Positions 13,281 through 26,337 of a stretch of DNA of 64,000 nucleotides are shown in pieces. How positions within the stretch are numbered: the stretch's first letter is position 1; each line of letters starts with the position of its first letter. Both the position numbers and the translations under genes were made by a program. The stretch is taken from NCBI GenBank assembly GCA_950295325.1, contig OX485807.1, positions 48,016,440 through 48,080,439 on the forward strand. Direction: 5' to 3'. This DNA is from Polytrichum commune (lineage: Eukaryota; Streptophyta; Polytrichopsida; Polytrichales; Polytrichaceae). Under the pieces are notes generated by a model. It was not told the origin of the DNA, made no database searches, and was given only the letters and a program-made list of their open reading frames with translations.

Positions 13281-16200
13281 GTGGTGTTGCATTATGTTGG
13301 TAGAGGATTTATGGAGACTATTAGAGAGACTATTTTGGAGACTATGACAAAAACCCAGAAGAGGTTGATAAAAAACATTGGATTTCATAACTTGGAGAAG
13401 TTCATTTTCATTGCCACAAAGTCAATGGCGAAGACTTCTCTCATGAGGTGCTTCTCATACCTTTATGTTTCCTTCGTGTCCTTCTATTTTTTTCTCTGTA
13501 ATTATTTTCATACTTAATGCTTCGTTTCCTACATTACACTTTTCTCTCTTGAAGATTGACTATCACTTCTCCGACTTTATTATGTCAGATTTGACCATTG
13601 AAAAGCTCCAAAAGATGGTGACCACAAATGTCAATGCATCCTTCAAGGCCAAGTGGCTTCGATGGTGGAACTCCCCCGCCGTGGTCAAGGATAGGAACAA
13701 GTTTCTCTTTGCCTGTCTTTCAGAGAGAAAATGCTCAACAACTGGTTGAACATGGATTTTTTTGGCACACGTACATCTACATATTGTTTTTATCTATTTG
13801 TGGTTTTTTTTACCAGTTGTCATTTCTAACTCTTAGTTTCCCTGGTCATAGTTGGAGAAGGTGGTTGAGGTTGAGATCAAATCATTTGAAAATCAGTGCT
13901 CCATAGACATCAACTGGATTTTTACAAAGGATGTTTTGCACCCCGCAAATTATAACGAGCATTGGAAGCTCATTATCTGGGACAAGATTTTTTGAGTATA
14001 TTTTGATGACAAGGGACTTCTAAAGTTCACTAAAAGACTCAATCTTATGGAGTTTGTGGAAGGCCCCAAAGCTATCAAACACATTACATACCAATAATCC
14101 CCCTTCTTCGTCTTTTAGTCTCTACTCTCTCCGTTTTGTTTCCTCTGTACCACTACATTCCCCTCTGCTAATGTTATTTTTTGGCAAATACATATACTGT
14201 GAGCTTGTTGTGAAGAATGCTTTGCCTTTGTTGTTTTTGCTGACTTATCTTGTAGATTGGGTCAACGACAAATCTAGACTTTGTGTGTACACGGGCATGC
14301 ATTTTGCAAAGTTCTCATTAATGAACTTGGTGGTTGGTGGTTGGTACTTGGATTGCTCCCGTGAATTCGTGCCCAACGTGGAAGAGCCTTTTACAAAAGT
14401 CTCGTTCGTTCTGCCCATGAAGTGATTGAATTGGAGGAGGAAACAGAAGAGTAAGAGAACCTAGCTCCTCTGGCCAATAAAAAAGAGGTTGCAACATGTA
14501 TTTAGTTTTTTGCTATTACTTAAAAATTAACCCAAGGAACAAAGTTTCAAAAAAGACTGAGCTAGTCTATAAGGGTTAATGTCACATTGGATTAAGGTTC
14601 TTAATAATATTTTATGGTAATTCTCATTCTTTACTCTCCTTAATATTAAATTATCCCACTCTTCAAGGGTTCATTTGTGATATTTCCGTAGTGAGTGATA
14701 TCCGTCCTATCTCAGGGTGGGCTCTATTACTCTAAGGTTTTGACTTAATTCAGTCATGAAGCTTGGCAAATAATCAGTAGCTCATAATCAAGACAACGCG
14801 TCCGGGGTATCGTCTTTTTAATATCCACCTTTGTCTTTATTTGTGATGAATTATGCTTGCGATTATCTCAAATTAAATCTATTTGAATTACTTACAACCA
14901 TCGGGCAAGTCTTCGGAAACTATAAGTTCCACCTTCGTCTCCTGACAAACATGGCAACTCATCTCAAAGATCATCCATCTTGTTAATACATTAAGAATAT
15001 ATATATTATTATCAGGCTATATCCTTTAATTTATCAGCTTACAATCTAAAGGACTTGCATGAAATTCAATCTTATCTCACACGGTAAAGTCTTCTTCTTC
15101 TTATCATATTGACTATGCATTTTTTTGCCCACGTCAGCCCTCACTAGGCTTTGCCATCTCTGCATACCTACTCCACTGTACTAGTTGGCGATATGCGGCT
15201 AACTTACCCATGCTATAACCTCTCTTAGGTAGTTACCACAAGGTAATATTTGTTGCGGCTCAAGCCTTTGGTCACGGCTGTGGCCTATCAGGCTCTCTTA
15301 TCTACAACTTTGCCCACCCTAGGCCTCTCACTCTATAACGCTCATACTCTGGCTATTCGTCTTCTCTGAATATGGCTCAAGCTTTGGCTCCTCTACTTAT
15401 TACCTTTGATTTACTCTTAGGCTAGTATTGCCATTTCACCTTCCATGTGGAAGTTATTTTTGTCTTGACCTTTCATTGGTCATGCCTCTATACCGACGGC
15501 TTCAAATTATTGCCTCTCTGTCGGCCATTCGTCTTCACTTCCTCTCACATGGTAAGTGATTCAACACACAAGCTCATCGCCTACTAAGTTCTCTTCCATT
15601 CAGGCTCAATTCTCTCTAATGTCTTTGACATTCAAACTCTTCACTCATTGGCATCTCACCAATAAGACTTACGCTCTTACAATGAGTGACGATGTGCATG
15701 CATGTGTACTCTCTTGATCACTTCATAGCCCATTGTTCCTCAGATTCAAACTATGTCTTAATCTTCAACAAACTTCGTTTGTACCGACATTACCCTATGG
15801 GCCTTATACTCAGACTAAACTCCTTCCTCGCGGCCTATTGCCAGAATGTTTCAATATTAAACTTGCCTTCTCGGCACTTACTCCAAACAAAGACTCGCTC
15901 TTGTCACTCTTCCAGCCATTACTTAAGACGTCATTCCACTCAAGACAACTCACTCTGAATCAAACGACTACTATTAGTATTAGAATTTCGTTACACACAC
16001 ACATCAAGATCATTGCTCATCAAATTGATATTTTTCTTGTGTTCGAGTTCAAAATTACAAGAGATTGAATCACTTGATTCTCATCTTTCTATTCCTACCC
16101 CCCTCGAGTATCACACTTGGAGGATGCCTATTGCACTCATTCTTAATCACTAAGTGTTGATGCCACTATGAGCCAATTGCTTTGCTAAGAGACTATGCCT

Positions 16201-18150
16201 TAATCTTGTAATTGAAAATAACATGTCTATGTCTTTGCTCGCCTCCTCCTTATGGTGTCAAGGAGGAGGAATCTGTTAGGGTTGTAATCGATTCTTAACG
16301 GCAATTGCCTCTAAGTTCTATTTCGAATGACATCCAAAATCTAATAGCCAGATGAATGCCATCAAAGTTTGAAAATTTCCTAATTCGGCTAGGCTATGGC
16401 CAAAAATTGGTCTTACACAGCAGTAAAAAAAACAAAGGCAAAAATATTGTCACTTATGCCTCTACTCAATTGACCACTCGTTTTTTTCATTAGGGCCTCG
16501 GTTCAACACACTACTACTCTTGTCACCACCTATCTCGGAAGTCCCTCCATTGTTGTCTCCGGCACTCTATCCGTAACTCCTTCCGTCCTTGCCCCCGAAA
16601 TTGTTGCCGCTCCTTCTTAGAGCGATGCTACCATTTCATCTGTGTCTCGCAAGAGAAAGGCCGTTATACTAGATATGAATGCCACTTCCTCGGAGACACC
16701 ATCCACGGTCTTTCTCATCAAGAATGTGGACATGGTGGAGCTTATTGAGCACCTCATGAAAACCAGAGTTCCCATTATAGCCTACTCCCGCATTTATGAA
16801 TTCCTTGCCAATGTTTGTATATCGTGCCTTCCTCTATTGCATTCATTCTTGTTAGGATTCGAATTATTTCACTCGCTTTAGTTTTCTCAAAAATTTGGTT
16901 GTACAAGTTGGAGCGGGCTATACTCGACCCAAGGCAACGCCAAAGGTTCATATGGGCCTTGACTTGCTCTTTGTAGACATGCCTGAAAACTTGCGGGTGC
17001 CAAGGATCTTGATCTCCCCCACGGATGTGCCATAGTGTAATAGGCCTTCTCCCTTGTACTTTGAGGTTCTATTTGCTTTTGCAAACGCGAACCTTCATGA
17101 CAACAACATCTTTGTCTGCGCTCACACCGCTAGCCCCGACATCTCTAATGAAATATACAATTGGACGCACACGAAGGACTTTTATGTGGCCAAAAATTGT
17201 GTGGCATGAGTGACCTTGATCTTGAGTCACCTACGGTTCCTATGGGAGTGGTAGGTCTTTTTCCAATCCCTCTACGATCAGGTCAATTTCATTTTATGCA
17301 TTCATAAACACTAACTTACACATGTTCATTTACTGCAGACCCGCAACTTTGATGAGTTCTTCATCAAAGTTTTGGTTCGGGGTGACTTTGTTCTTACGGT
17401 GCGGAGCAAAGACTTTGATCATATGGATTACAACCTCAAGAGGGATGGTTGGCTCAATAGCTTCATGGACGACAAAAACTAGGCAATGAGGGAGACGGGG
17501 GTGCAATGGAGAGGTGCTCGTGAGAAGTGCCAAGAGATTTTCTCCATCCTTCTTTCGGCCCTCATTGACAAGAACGACATGGTCATGGATTGGCATTGCG
17601 GCGCGGGTTTCTATTCGACAGCTTCAAAGTTGAGTCTTTCACTTTCTATTATATTTCTTCTATTCTTCATTGTTTTGCGTTCTCTCACCTTTTTGTTTCA
17701 TAATGTTCTAGATGGTTCCGTCATTGCATGCCATTGCATTCAACACCATATTTTGGTGCTCGAGGCGGACTCCGACATCTTCAATACCCTCCTCCTCCCC
17801 ATACAAGATCCTAATCCACTGCCTACTTCCCATTCGGTTGCCACACACTGGGGGTTTGTTCTTGCTCCACCTCCTCATAAGATGGCGAAGCGCAATTTTG
17901 ATTTTCTTTGTGAGTAAGTATGTTGTTTTAGTTCAAGCTTGTTTGCTTGCATTGCTTTCTTCTCCATTCCTTGTTTCTTGTTTTTGCTTATGTTTTTTTC
18001 TCTTCTTGGGTGTTCAGAGTTTCCCAGGAGAGCCCAATCCGCATCCTGTCTGCGAACATGTTCGTAAGTCCTCCCAAGGGCATTCGAGCTTTTTCCGTAC
18101 GTTGTTGTACTTGCCCACCAATTTGTGAAGGCATAGTTCCCACCTCTTAG
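13281..18150 (+). pseudogene. Decayed multi-exon DNA amino-methyltransferase-like gene
   Basis: Collinear coding islands suggest one old gene. They are 13,582-13,744 (EKLQKMV...KAKWLRWWNSP), 13,858-14,092 (VVEVEIKSFENQ...), 14,256-14,500 (WVNDKSRLCVYTG...), 16,492-16,812 (RKRKAVILDMN...VELIEHLMKTRVP), 16,890-17,212 (HMGLDLLFVDMPENL...FVCAHTASPDI), 17,337-17,604 (ending MVMDWHCGA) and 17,711-17,913 (GSVIACHCIQHHILVLEADS). The last resembles the motif I SAM-binding loop (D..CGTG...A......E.D) of DNA N4/N6 amino-methyltransferases. LLFVDMPE upstream could be a degenerate catalytic motif IV, and that order fits the permuted beta class. Several in-frame stops (for example in 13,980-14,000, 16,618-16,620 and 17,036-17,038) show it is not functional. 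Function is inferred from motifs only; the 5' limit is uncertain. Confidence 0.5.
14500..16491 (+). mobile_element. Probable decayed LTR-retrotransposon in an intron, with polypurine tract and LTR start
   Basis: This interval lies between two coding islands of the methyltransferase-like pseudogene. Near its 3' side, AAGGAGGAGGAATC (from about 16,260) is followed by TGTTAGGGTTGTAATCG at 16,276. That is the classic arrangement of a Ty1/copia polypurine tract and the start of a 3' LTR. The text at 16,111-16,270 recurs at 38,822-38,975 in unit B, without the LTR start. The internal part (15.0-16.1 kb) is CT-rich and has no polymerase motif I can recognise. The 3' end of the LTR was not found. Confidence 0.35.
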
Positions 18151-18199
18151 TCCCACTAACGAATTTGATAAGCGAGTGTTGGATTTTGTAGATATAGAT

Positions 18200-18915
18200 G
18201 CCATTCATGGCGAGGATAGTGATAGAGATGATAGTCCTAGCCATTCATTAACCCTCTTGGGTTTGGAGACTTGAGCTCCCCGGCCGTGCTTTGTTTTCAT
18301 TTGGAGTTTATATGAGTTGTTTGGGGTTGGTTTCATTTGCACCTATCCTTAATGTCTCCTTGTACATTCTTTCTTGTTTTTGTTTGATTGTATATTCATG
18401 TTGCTAACGTCAACCCTAATTTCATCCTCCACCATATAGAAACAATACTACAAACTCATTCATTACAAATTTAGTCATAGATGCCTTTAGGTTGTACTTG
18501 TTGCTATGTTTAGATAGACATAACAATTCCATGGAATGGCCAAGGTGTGATGTGTCACCATCCCTAGAATTCTTTAACCTTATCTCCGATCTTGACAACT
18601 AAGTTTTTGGCTTGATCACCCTTTCCCTTCTACTAACAGTTCTAGCAAAAAAAATTGTTAGGGTTTAGGCTTGGCGATTGTGAAGTCATTGGATGAATTG
18701 CTTGATAAATAGATTATCCAAACGCTGCAGTTCCTCTGCAATTGCAAATCTCGGCAAGTATTCTTCCAAAGTCCACAAAGTCAGGGAACACTTAAAACAA
18801 AATTAACTACAAATAACTCCAAATTCCGCAGTATCAGGCACTATTTTTGTCAAAACTGACCACTTAAAATTTCAAATCTTCGCCCTCCAAATTCCGCTCT
18901 ATGCTCTACACTCAC
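18200..18915. other. Non-coding spacer shared by units A and B
   Basis: The spacer follows the methyltransferase-like pseudogene and has a close copy at 46.8-47.5 kb in unit B. No ORF, RNA gene or terminal repeat was recognised. It ends where unit C starts to align. Confidence 0.5.
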
Positions 18916-19815
18916 ACTACTAAGTTTCTCGATTATTAACCTTAAATATTATTAACGCTTTTTGGTAGGGCCTTGTGTCATATGTAGGGGCTTGGGATTG
19001 ATATTCAATATTTTTGGCTAAAAGTTTTGAAGGTGACTCTATCTAAAATGGACCTATTTACCAATATGCAATATTTCAATTGCAATATAAATGTATGTAG
19101 AATAAATCATTTGAATCAGTTGAGTCGATATCAATGACTTGAGGTCTATTAATTTGGTCCACATAGTTTCAATATATCACTTTAATTTCACATACCTTAT
19201 TTTTTAAGGGATTGCATATGGGTAGTGTGGTGTATATAATAACCTTCTACTGCATGTGGAGTAATGAGGGGGTTTTCCTTGGTTGGAAACTTCTTGTGGT
19301 AGCCAGATATTGTTACTCCCAAGTCCTTCACTTCACTTGAAGATTCCTATGGGCTCAAAAGTTATATATGTGAAAGCCTTTGCATGTTATAAATTTTGAC
19401 TACCTTGAGCATTTTGGGTAATACTCTATAGAAGTTTGTCGCTTTTACCAATGGAATACCTTTGATCAATAAAGGTACAAACTGATATTTAAGTATATTT
19501 GGATAAACTACTTGTCCAAAATAATAAGAGATGTGCACTTGTGGGGATAAAACATCAAATAATAACAACGAAAACAACAACACAATAATATGACACATTT
19601 ACGTATCAACATTTAGAACACATAATATCATTCATATTTTGCATTATTTTATGAACAATTTAGTTGAACATTTCGATTGGCTACCATCTCAAAAGTGGTT
19701 TACACTCACACACACAAGGCTACATTTTGAGTTGGTTGTCAAACTACATTTGAACATCTTGTCACACAAAAGTGAAAATACATGACAACTTGTAAAAGAA
19801 AAAGGGTGAGAAAGT

Positions 19816-21485
19816 TGTAAGCCCTAAACTCCCACCCTTATGCGTCGTAGTCCGGGTGAGAGCCTAGGCTCACATACACTTAACACCTGTGCCTCAACCC
19901 CTAATGCACCACCGTGTGAATGGCAAAACACACAACTTTTATTTCATAACACAAGGTCAAGTATTGAGAAATACTTATTGACTTTGTGATCGTCACAATG
20001 TGAAATCACTCACTTACATGTGGCCCTGAGCCCCTAGACTAGCTACACCCCTTTTCTAAACATTAATTTGGTGCTTGTTGCATCTCCTGGCCCATCCTTA
20101 GTCACTAATTTACCCAACCTCTACATGCTTAACCTCCCAAGGTGAATCCTAATTGGCCTATCCCTTAACCCACTGTATTGTCGTTGGCCCACTGCCGGTC
20201 CTTCCAGCTTGCTTAGTCCTTCATGCCCATGGTTCCAGAGCCCCAGTCCCGGTAGCAATCAGTCAGCTCACCCCAAACCGGTCGATCTCACAGTCGAGAT
20301 CTCCTCTGGCCTCGGCTCCCCTTAACCATTAGCATGAGCAGTCATGCTTTCCCCAATGCCAGTCGTCACAAGGTTGAAGGCATAGCCCATCACCCGAATC
20401 CCTGAGCTTAAACCTCTGTATCATCGACCCAATTCGGTTGAACAGAACTATGCGTTGCCAAATCTCCAATGTTCGGCAGAGGCTCACGATCTCCGAGGAA
20501 ACCACCCCTGCCTCTGCCTAATTTTCGAGACGCTCTCCCTGTGCATTTTTTCCTTCTCATCCCACAGTGTAATCTCCCTCACATTGAAGTCATCAACCCA
20601 ACTCTCTTAACCTGCACTGAGATTTGTTGCTCGTTTTTGAGGAGGTGGCGCGAATTTAGTACCCTACTCGTGTGAAATTGTTTTCTTGTAGTTCGACTAC
20701 TGATTTAAGCTTACCCGCCACCCTTGAGGGTTGCAGAGCCTCAACCACCGCAGCTGGTTAGCATCGGCCAAGCAGTGGTGTCTGCTGCGAGAATTCCTTC
20801 TTGCCCGAACTGAACCAGCACGCCTCTGCTTGCCCACCTCCTTAGCTTGACTTGTGCATTTCCGTGTCCACCCGCTAGTTTGAGTTGTTGGCGCCTGACC
20901 GTCCCGTCCCCTACTCAAGCTGTGCCCAACTCCTCGGTGCATCTCCTGATTGAGCCCCAAGGGCCAACCCATGTGGATGCCCGGACTACTCTGTTTTTCC
21001 CTTGCACAAGCTAGCGACCGCCAGCAGCCTCATCCTTCGCACACTGCCCTCCAGCAGCTGCAACCCATACCGAGAGAGAGAAAAAAGAGGCAGGGCCCTT
21101 CCATCCGAGAGCCCCACTCCCGTTGGAAACCTAACTACAATTCAGCTAACAACCCCGTTGGTTGGATCCTCAAAGGCTCCTTCACCTAAAGCCTCAATCC
21201 TAAAATGAACACTACCAAAAACATAAACAAACACCACACTTGGGCTTAACCTCTTAAATTTAATCACTTCCCTCCTATCTCAAACTAATTCACTCATTTT
21301 TAGTTTTTAGCCTTTTAACTGACTTGAATCTCGCAATAACTTAGCTAACACTAACTCAACACATAACACACTAAACTTAACTAAATCTCAGCTCTCATCC
21401 TTTTTAACTACTCACACAGCCAAAATCCTAAATTCTAATAGTTTTACTAGTTAAAAAACCATGTGGGCACGATCTTGGGCTCACA
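19816..21485. mobile_element. TGTGAG-type LTR-like element 1 (solo LTR or non-autonomous element)
   Basis: The element starts TGTAAGCCC and ends GGGCTCACA, a near-perfect inverted terminal repeat of TG...CA type. Flanks are AAAGT (19,811-19,815) and AAAAT (21,486-21,490), an imperfect 5-bp target duplication. Unit B preserves the empty site near 49,367-49,378 (GGGTGAGAAAACCTCGTC), and unit C lacks the insert too. It shares GTAGTCCGGGTGA, about 35 bp from the left end, with elements 2 and 3. The GC-rich interior (20.2-21.2 kb) has only short frames, and no gag or pol was seen. The termini and 5-bp duplication point to an LTR retrotransposon remnant. Confidence 0.75.
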
Positions 21486-22269
21486 AAAATCTCGTCTAAT
21501 TCCTATACTGATCATTCCTCTCAATCCAAGCGGTCCACAAGATGATACCTCCCCTAAAAAACTCTTGAGGGAGGGGAAGGTGGTTAATGTCCATCCTTTT
21601 GGTTGGTATGAATAATAGAGAAACTTCATTAAGGGAAGGGTGAACATGCTCCTATTCATATAAATCATACACTAACCCTATTTTTATTATTGGTTGTGTC
21701 TTGTGGGAAGAGAGCTAAGCAATGATGGGGGAGAACCAACAATTAGCCACAATTGAACAAGTTGAGTTTAAGAAATAACCAATTGAAGTTTGAGACTTCA
21801 AGATAATTATTCATTAATTTAGAGGAATTTATGGAATATACCTCAAATTAATATAGAAAAACCTAAAGATGTCAACATGTAACCAGTTGGACTTACAAAC
21901 ACTAGGATGTCAACCAATTATGCCCAAAAAAATTCCCAATCACTGGATCTAAGGGTGGTTTTTGACGTGGGTCAAAGTTTGGCATTCAACTAAGATTAAT
22001 CACATGTGGTGTTAGCTTATTAACTCGCTCTTTAAGTGGCGTCCAGTTACAATTGATTGTTATTGATGTCAATTGGTTTCTAAATTGAGCCAAAGTTTGG
22101 TTTTGGTCGGATAACCAACCTTAAGTGACATGCTAACGAATAGCACTCTTTCAACTAGCCGCTTATTTAGGGTCACTTCACACTATGGTCGTGGGATTGA
22201 GTGCCCAAACTTTGTTTAGAGTCCAAAGAAATGGCCTGAAAAATAATAATAATATAGTAATTGGAGCCT

Positions 22270-22400
22270 TTAGCTGGGCATAGTGTGAAGCCTCCAAAGG
22301 CCACGCCCACAGTACAAACCTTGGGCCATGAACTCCCACGGCCTCTCCACTTGAACGGTCATGATAGTGTGAATCCTCCAAACGCCAAGCCTAAAGTCCA
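22270..22400 (+). repeat. Short direct repeat upstream of kinase gene A
   Basis: The phrase TAGTGTGAAGCCTCCAAAGG and its companion AAGCCTAAAGTCCAAACC recur about 95 bp apart. The same pair is in unit B near 50,185-50,310. The repeat lies about 1.4 kb 5' of the start codon, so it could be regulatory, but nothing beyond its conservation shows that. Confidence 0.4.
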
Positions 22401-24689
22401 AACCCAAAGGAGCATCCCACTTTATTCCTTGTCCAAAACAACCCCTTCAATCTAACAGCCAAGATCTTATCAATGATTGACTTTTTAATGAAAAAATTTG
22501 ACGGCCTCTCAACTCTCAACCATAGTTTGGGTTTTCATTCCTGTCCGACCCAAAGTTCCTTTGAGAGTCCATCACCTTAGTCAAAAAGTAAGCATTGTAC
22601 ATTGCAACCACCTTTGGACTTTGACCTTAAGTGTCAACAGTCCAGAGGCCGAACTCTTGGTTTCTTGCAATCTGAATGGTTTCGAAAAGAGTCTCCGCGT
22701 TTGTTGTGAGTCAACACATGCAAAGACTCTTTCTGTGTCGGCCACAGCTTGCTGCTAGCCCTCTGCTAGTGCATTCAAGGTCTTCATCGTCTTGCTGCTC
22801 TTCTCAAATCTACCCTCACAACAAGCAGATGAAGCAGCGCACTTTGTTGCTTAATTACATTCAACAGCTGTTGGCCATTTGGTGAGGGTCATGTACACAC
22901 TGGAATGTGGAGCTCAGGCTAGTGCTGGAAGTGGCCTTTGATGAGAGGACCTCCAGAGCAGAACATGTAGGGAAGCTGCCGGTTAAGTGATACCGACACA
23001 CTGAGAGCTAGTGATTTGAGATTTTTCTTGTCCTTTGAGCAAACTGTTTTTTCCACACTCAGGTACGAGCAGCTTCTCTAGCATATCTTTAACCTTGCTG
23101 TGCGCCTTCATGTCAAGACACAACTTGGTAATTGTGAAGCATGTGACGAGGCCCTAATTTATCGTGCAGTCTAACTGTTTCTCGTTCTCTTATCTGCTTT
23201 TCGACAGACGAACCCACAAAAAACGAGCGGGGAAACTCGTCTTGGGTAAATTTGGTGGAACCTCCAAACCCCCGCAGAACCTTTTATACGGCGAACAAAT
23301 GTAGGAATTCTCTTAATATAGGACAATAATGCCACGGCTAGTCATGCAATGTGGTCGTTGATCAGGTTTCTCGAAATTGCTGTGTGGTGTCTCGAAATTA
23401 GCAGGTGATTTGTCGAAATTTCAAAATTTTGTTGGCTCAACTCAGTCTGTTCTCTCGTAATTTAGAATATATACTCATTAAGTACCTGTGAGGTCCACAG
23501 ATAGGATAAGCATTTCGGAGGATTGACACAGATTCCTTGTACAAGATCGGATGATGATCGGAAAGCATAGCTCAGCAGGAAAAAATAAAATAAAATGGAT
23601 AGGTTGGTTTATGTTCTTGGAACGTGAGGTTTCTGGTCTCTTATCATTCCTTTCAAGGGTTCAAGTGCAGACGACACACTTTCAATGCAAGTGTCTAAGA
23701 TTAACAGATGTTGGCTTCATTAGGACGTGAAGCCCTCCTCATGACACTGCACAGCCAGCTTCAAATGGATTCACCACTCAGGCACCACTTAGTGGTGCTG
23801 GCTTTCCTCTTGTTACTCACAGATTTTGACGTCTGTAATGGCGGCCTACGTTTGTCGCCATCTGGTGAGCCTCGTGCACCCCATAGCCACTGAATATATG
23901 CTGCAAGGATGTAAGAAGGATTACTTAGGAGTAAATGAGGCTATCGCCCACAACTATAACTTCATTCCTGTTGACAGGGAGTTACAAGATCGATAAATGT
24001 TTGTTTGTACGAGACTTCTTATCCACACAGACTCTGATATACAAGGACCAACATAGATCATTGGTGTTTACTCATTCGATAGCATGATTGCTAACTGAGT
24101 AATGTATTTCGTTAGAGAAGTAAACACCATCAATTTCAGGACATATTCCAGGAGCCTGTTGCTCCTCAAGGACAGCCAATGTCTTTGGTTACTCTAGTGT
24201 TTTGGTTACACACAAGCACCCATCATGTGCACAACTGAAGGAAGTGTTTCGTTTGATGAGTTTCATATCCTTGGGTTAATTATGGACTTGGCAAGTGAGC
24301 GATTGATTTAATTAAACAATAAAATGTTGCAGAGAAAGCGATGGTCAGCATCTTTGAAGCATGGAACGGGAGCAATCCAAACTTGTCAAAAGTACTAAAT
24401 TGGTCACTGCAAAATGACCCATGTGCCGATTGGATTGGATGTGCTTGTGGCTATTCTGATGGTTCAGCAGGTCAAGATGTTACTCGCATATTGTAAGTAA
24501 CGTAACACCATTCATCTAATGTGGAGCTTGATTAGTGGGACCTCCCTATTGAAAATACATTTATTAGAGAACTACATTGGAAAACTTGGGTGATATTTTA
24601 GCTTGTCCCACTACGATGGGTGCGCCAAGCTAGCTTGGGATAGGCTGATCCATGATTTAGCATAATGGATCCCATGTGCATACCCTATT

Positions 24690-25180
24690 TAGATCTTGAA
24701 TTCTTTCAAAGTTTGAGAGGTGGAAAGAGAATGTCCCAAAAGTTTTACGTAACTTTCAAAATTGGATCCAATACACAGCGGCCTCACGAGCTATTAATAG
24801 AAATTTTGTCAAGAAGGAACAAATATGGTTTTGTCACTCTTTGAGGGACTATACATATAAGTTTATCTACAAGAGATTTTGAACATGTTTTTGATGATTT
24901 GAAGACCTAGAGGGATAATGCAAATGCCTCCAAAGAATTTTTAGTGTTAATGAAGGGTGCCTTATGGTGCATAACTACCCGCCAAAAAAGGAAGGGGGAG
25001 AATCTTAATAATTGGTCCTGAGCCGTTGGTCGGTTCCATAATCGTGTGGTGCACATTTCTCTGAAGAGTTTTACACTCAATAAGGTCCTTGGGACGGGGC
25101 CTTCCGTGACAGCATGTCAACCCTTGGGTGGACCCTTGTTTATGGAATGTCCTCGCCCTGGGGTCTCATCTACTACATAT
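24690..25180 (+). other. Large intron 2 with a conserved non-coding block
   Basis: The intron between LRR-cap exon 2 and exon 3 contains a block shared with unit B at 52,580-53,110. Its frames are short and interrupted in both copies. Phrases such as [18 protein letters not shown] appear only in B. It may be an old transposon fragment that was present before the duplication. Confidence 0.3.
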
Positions 25181-26183
25181 ATAATGTCATATTAGTATTT
25201 AGTCTAGCAACCTTAATATAATGATTGATTATGAAATCAAGGCCCAACTCTAGTGAAAAAATTCCTCAAAGTGTTTGGTGTTAGACGGGGACACGCAAAT
25301 TGCATACCTTACACTAATTGTATTGAGTATAGAGAGAGATACTTCATACTACTCAAAGTTGCATGCTTGAATGTAACAAGGCTCCTATGTCCTGTTGGAC
25401 CTCCTGTTGGAGGCGATCATTTTAATAACCATAAAGAAGCATCTAAGGATGATCTGATAACCAATGGTCATATATGTTATTTGGTGTATGTGGGTGTGTG
25501 TATCCGCTAGTATTAGTATCTTTGTGTAGGGTGATGGTTGTTGATAAGTAGGTGTATTTTTTTGATGAATATCACCTTGAGGCTGAGTATAATGTTTGGC
25601 ACATATCATGGCTTGTTAGAAGTGGAGGTCTATGCTCAAAACCTCAACAGGCCCCTAGGAGGAGTTACGTTGAAGGTCTCTGATATTCATGGTTACTGTT
25701 TATTCACCTCTTTACAAGGACAGAATGCATGGAAACTCCAATCCGAGTGCTCAATATTTTACCAATTATAATTTTACATTAGAAGGTGAAGTGCCTGCAG
25801 CATTTGAGAATTTAACAAGTCTTTTTCACCTGTGAGTTCCTCTTCTCCATTTAATCATTTATTATTCAACAACTGTCATAGGATCTAAAGTTGACAAGCA
25901 GTACACTGTTTGTGGTATTAGTGTCACTTACTATTTGGAATTACGAAGATTGCAATAACTTATTACTCTTAAATTTCATTTTTATTCACGAAAGTTGAAT
26001 AGGTTGTTTGGGCATTATAGAACATAAATACCTTTGCTTGGTAAGATTTTACATTCTCAATAAGTACTTATAGCATTGTGTAACTCCAAATAGTAAGTGT
26101 TACTAAATACCATAAACGGTGTAGTCTTTTGTTGGTTCTAATTATATACAGACATATAATATTATTAAGTAGTTTGCAATCGT

Positions 26184-26305
26184 TCATGTGGGCTCTAAGA
26201 ATATAATCATGGGATGTCCCAACCTAATCCAAGGAGACTCATATTAAGTCTTAATATGCACTAAATTAGGGCATCCCGTGGTTATATTCTCTAGAGCCAC
26301 ATGAA
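26184..26305. mobile_element. 122-bp MITE-like hairpin in intron 3 of gene A
   Basis: The ends TTCATGTGGGCTCTAAGAAT and the reverse complement of ...CTCTAGAGCCACATGAA pair over about 36 bp with a few mismatches. The inner arms (CCTAAT... / ...ATTAGG) continue the pairing, so nearly the whole unit folds back. No coding capacity. A target-site duplication was not recognised. The matching part of unit B is deleted, so the age relative to the duplication is unknown. Confidence 0.65.
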
Positions 26306-26337
26306 AGAATGCACATCAATTCATAATGTTATGTGTT

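Noticed and set aside
22498-22758. 86-codon ORF upstream of kinase gene A, partly kept in B (50,423-50,653)
   Set aside because: The beginnings differ and only the last part is alike, as expected for recently duplicated DNA. There is no known domain.
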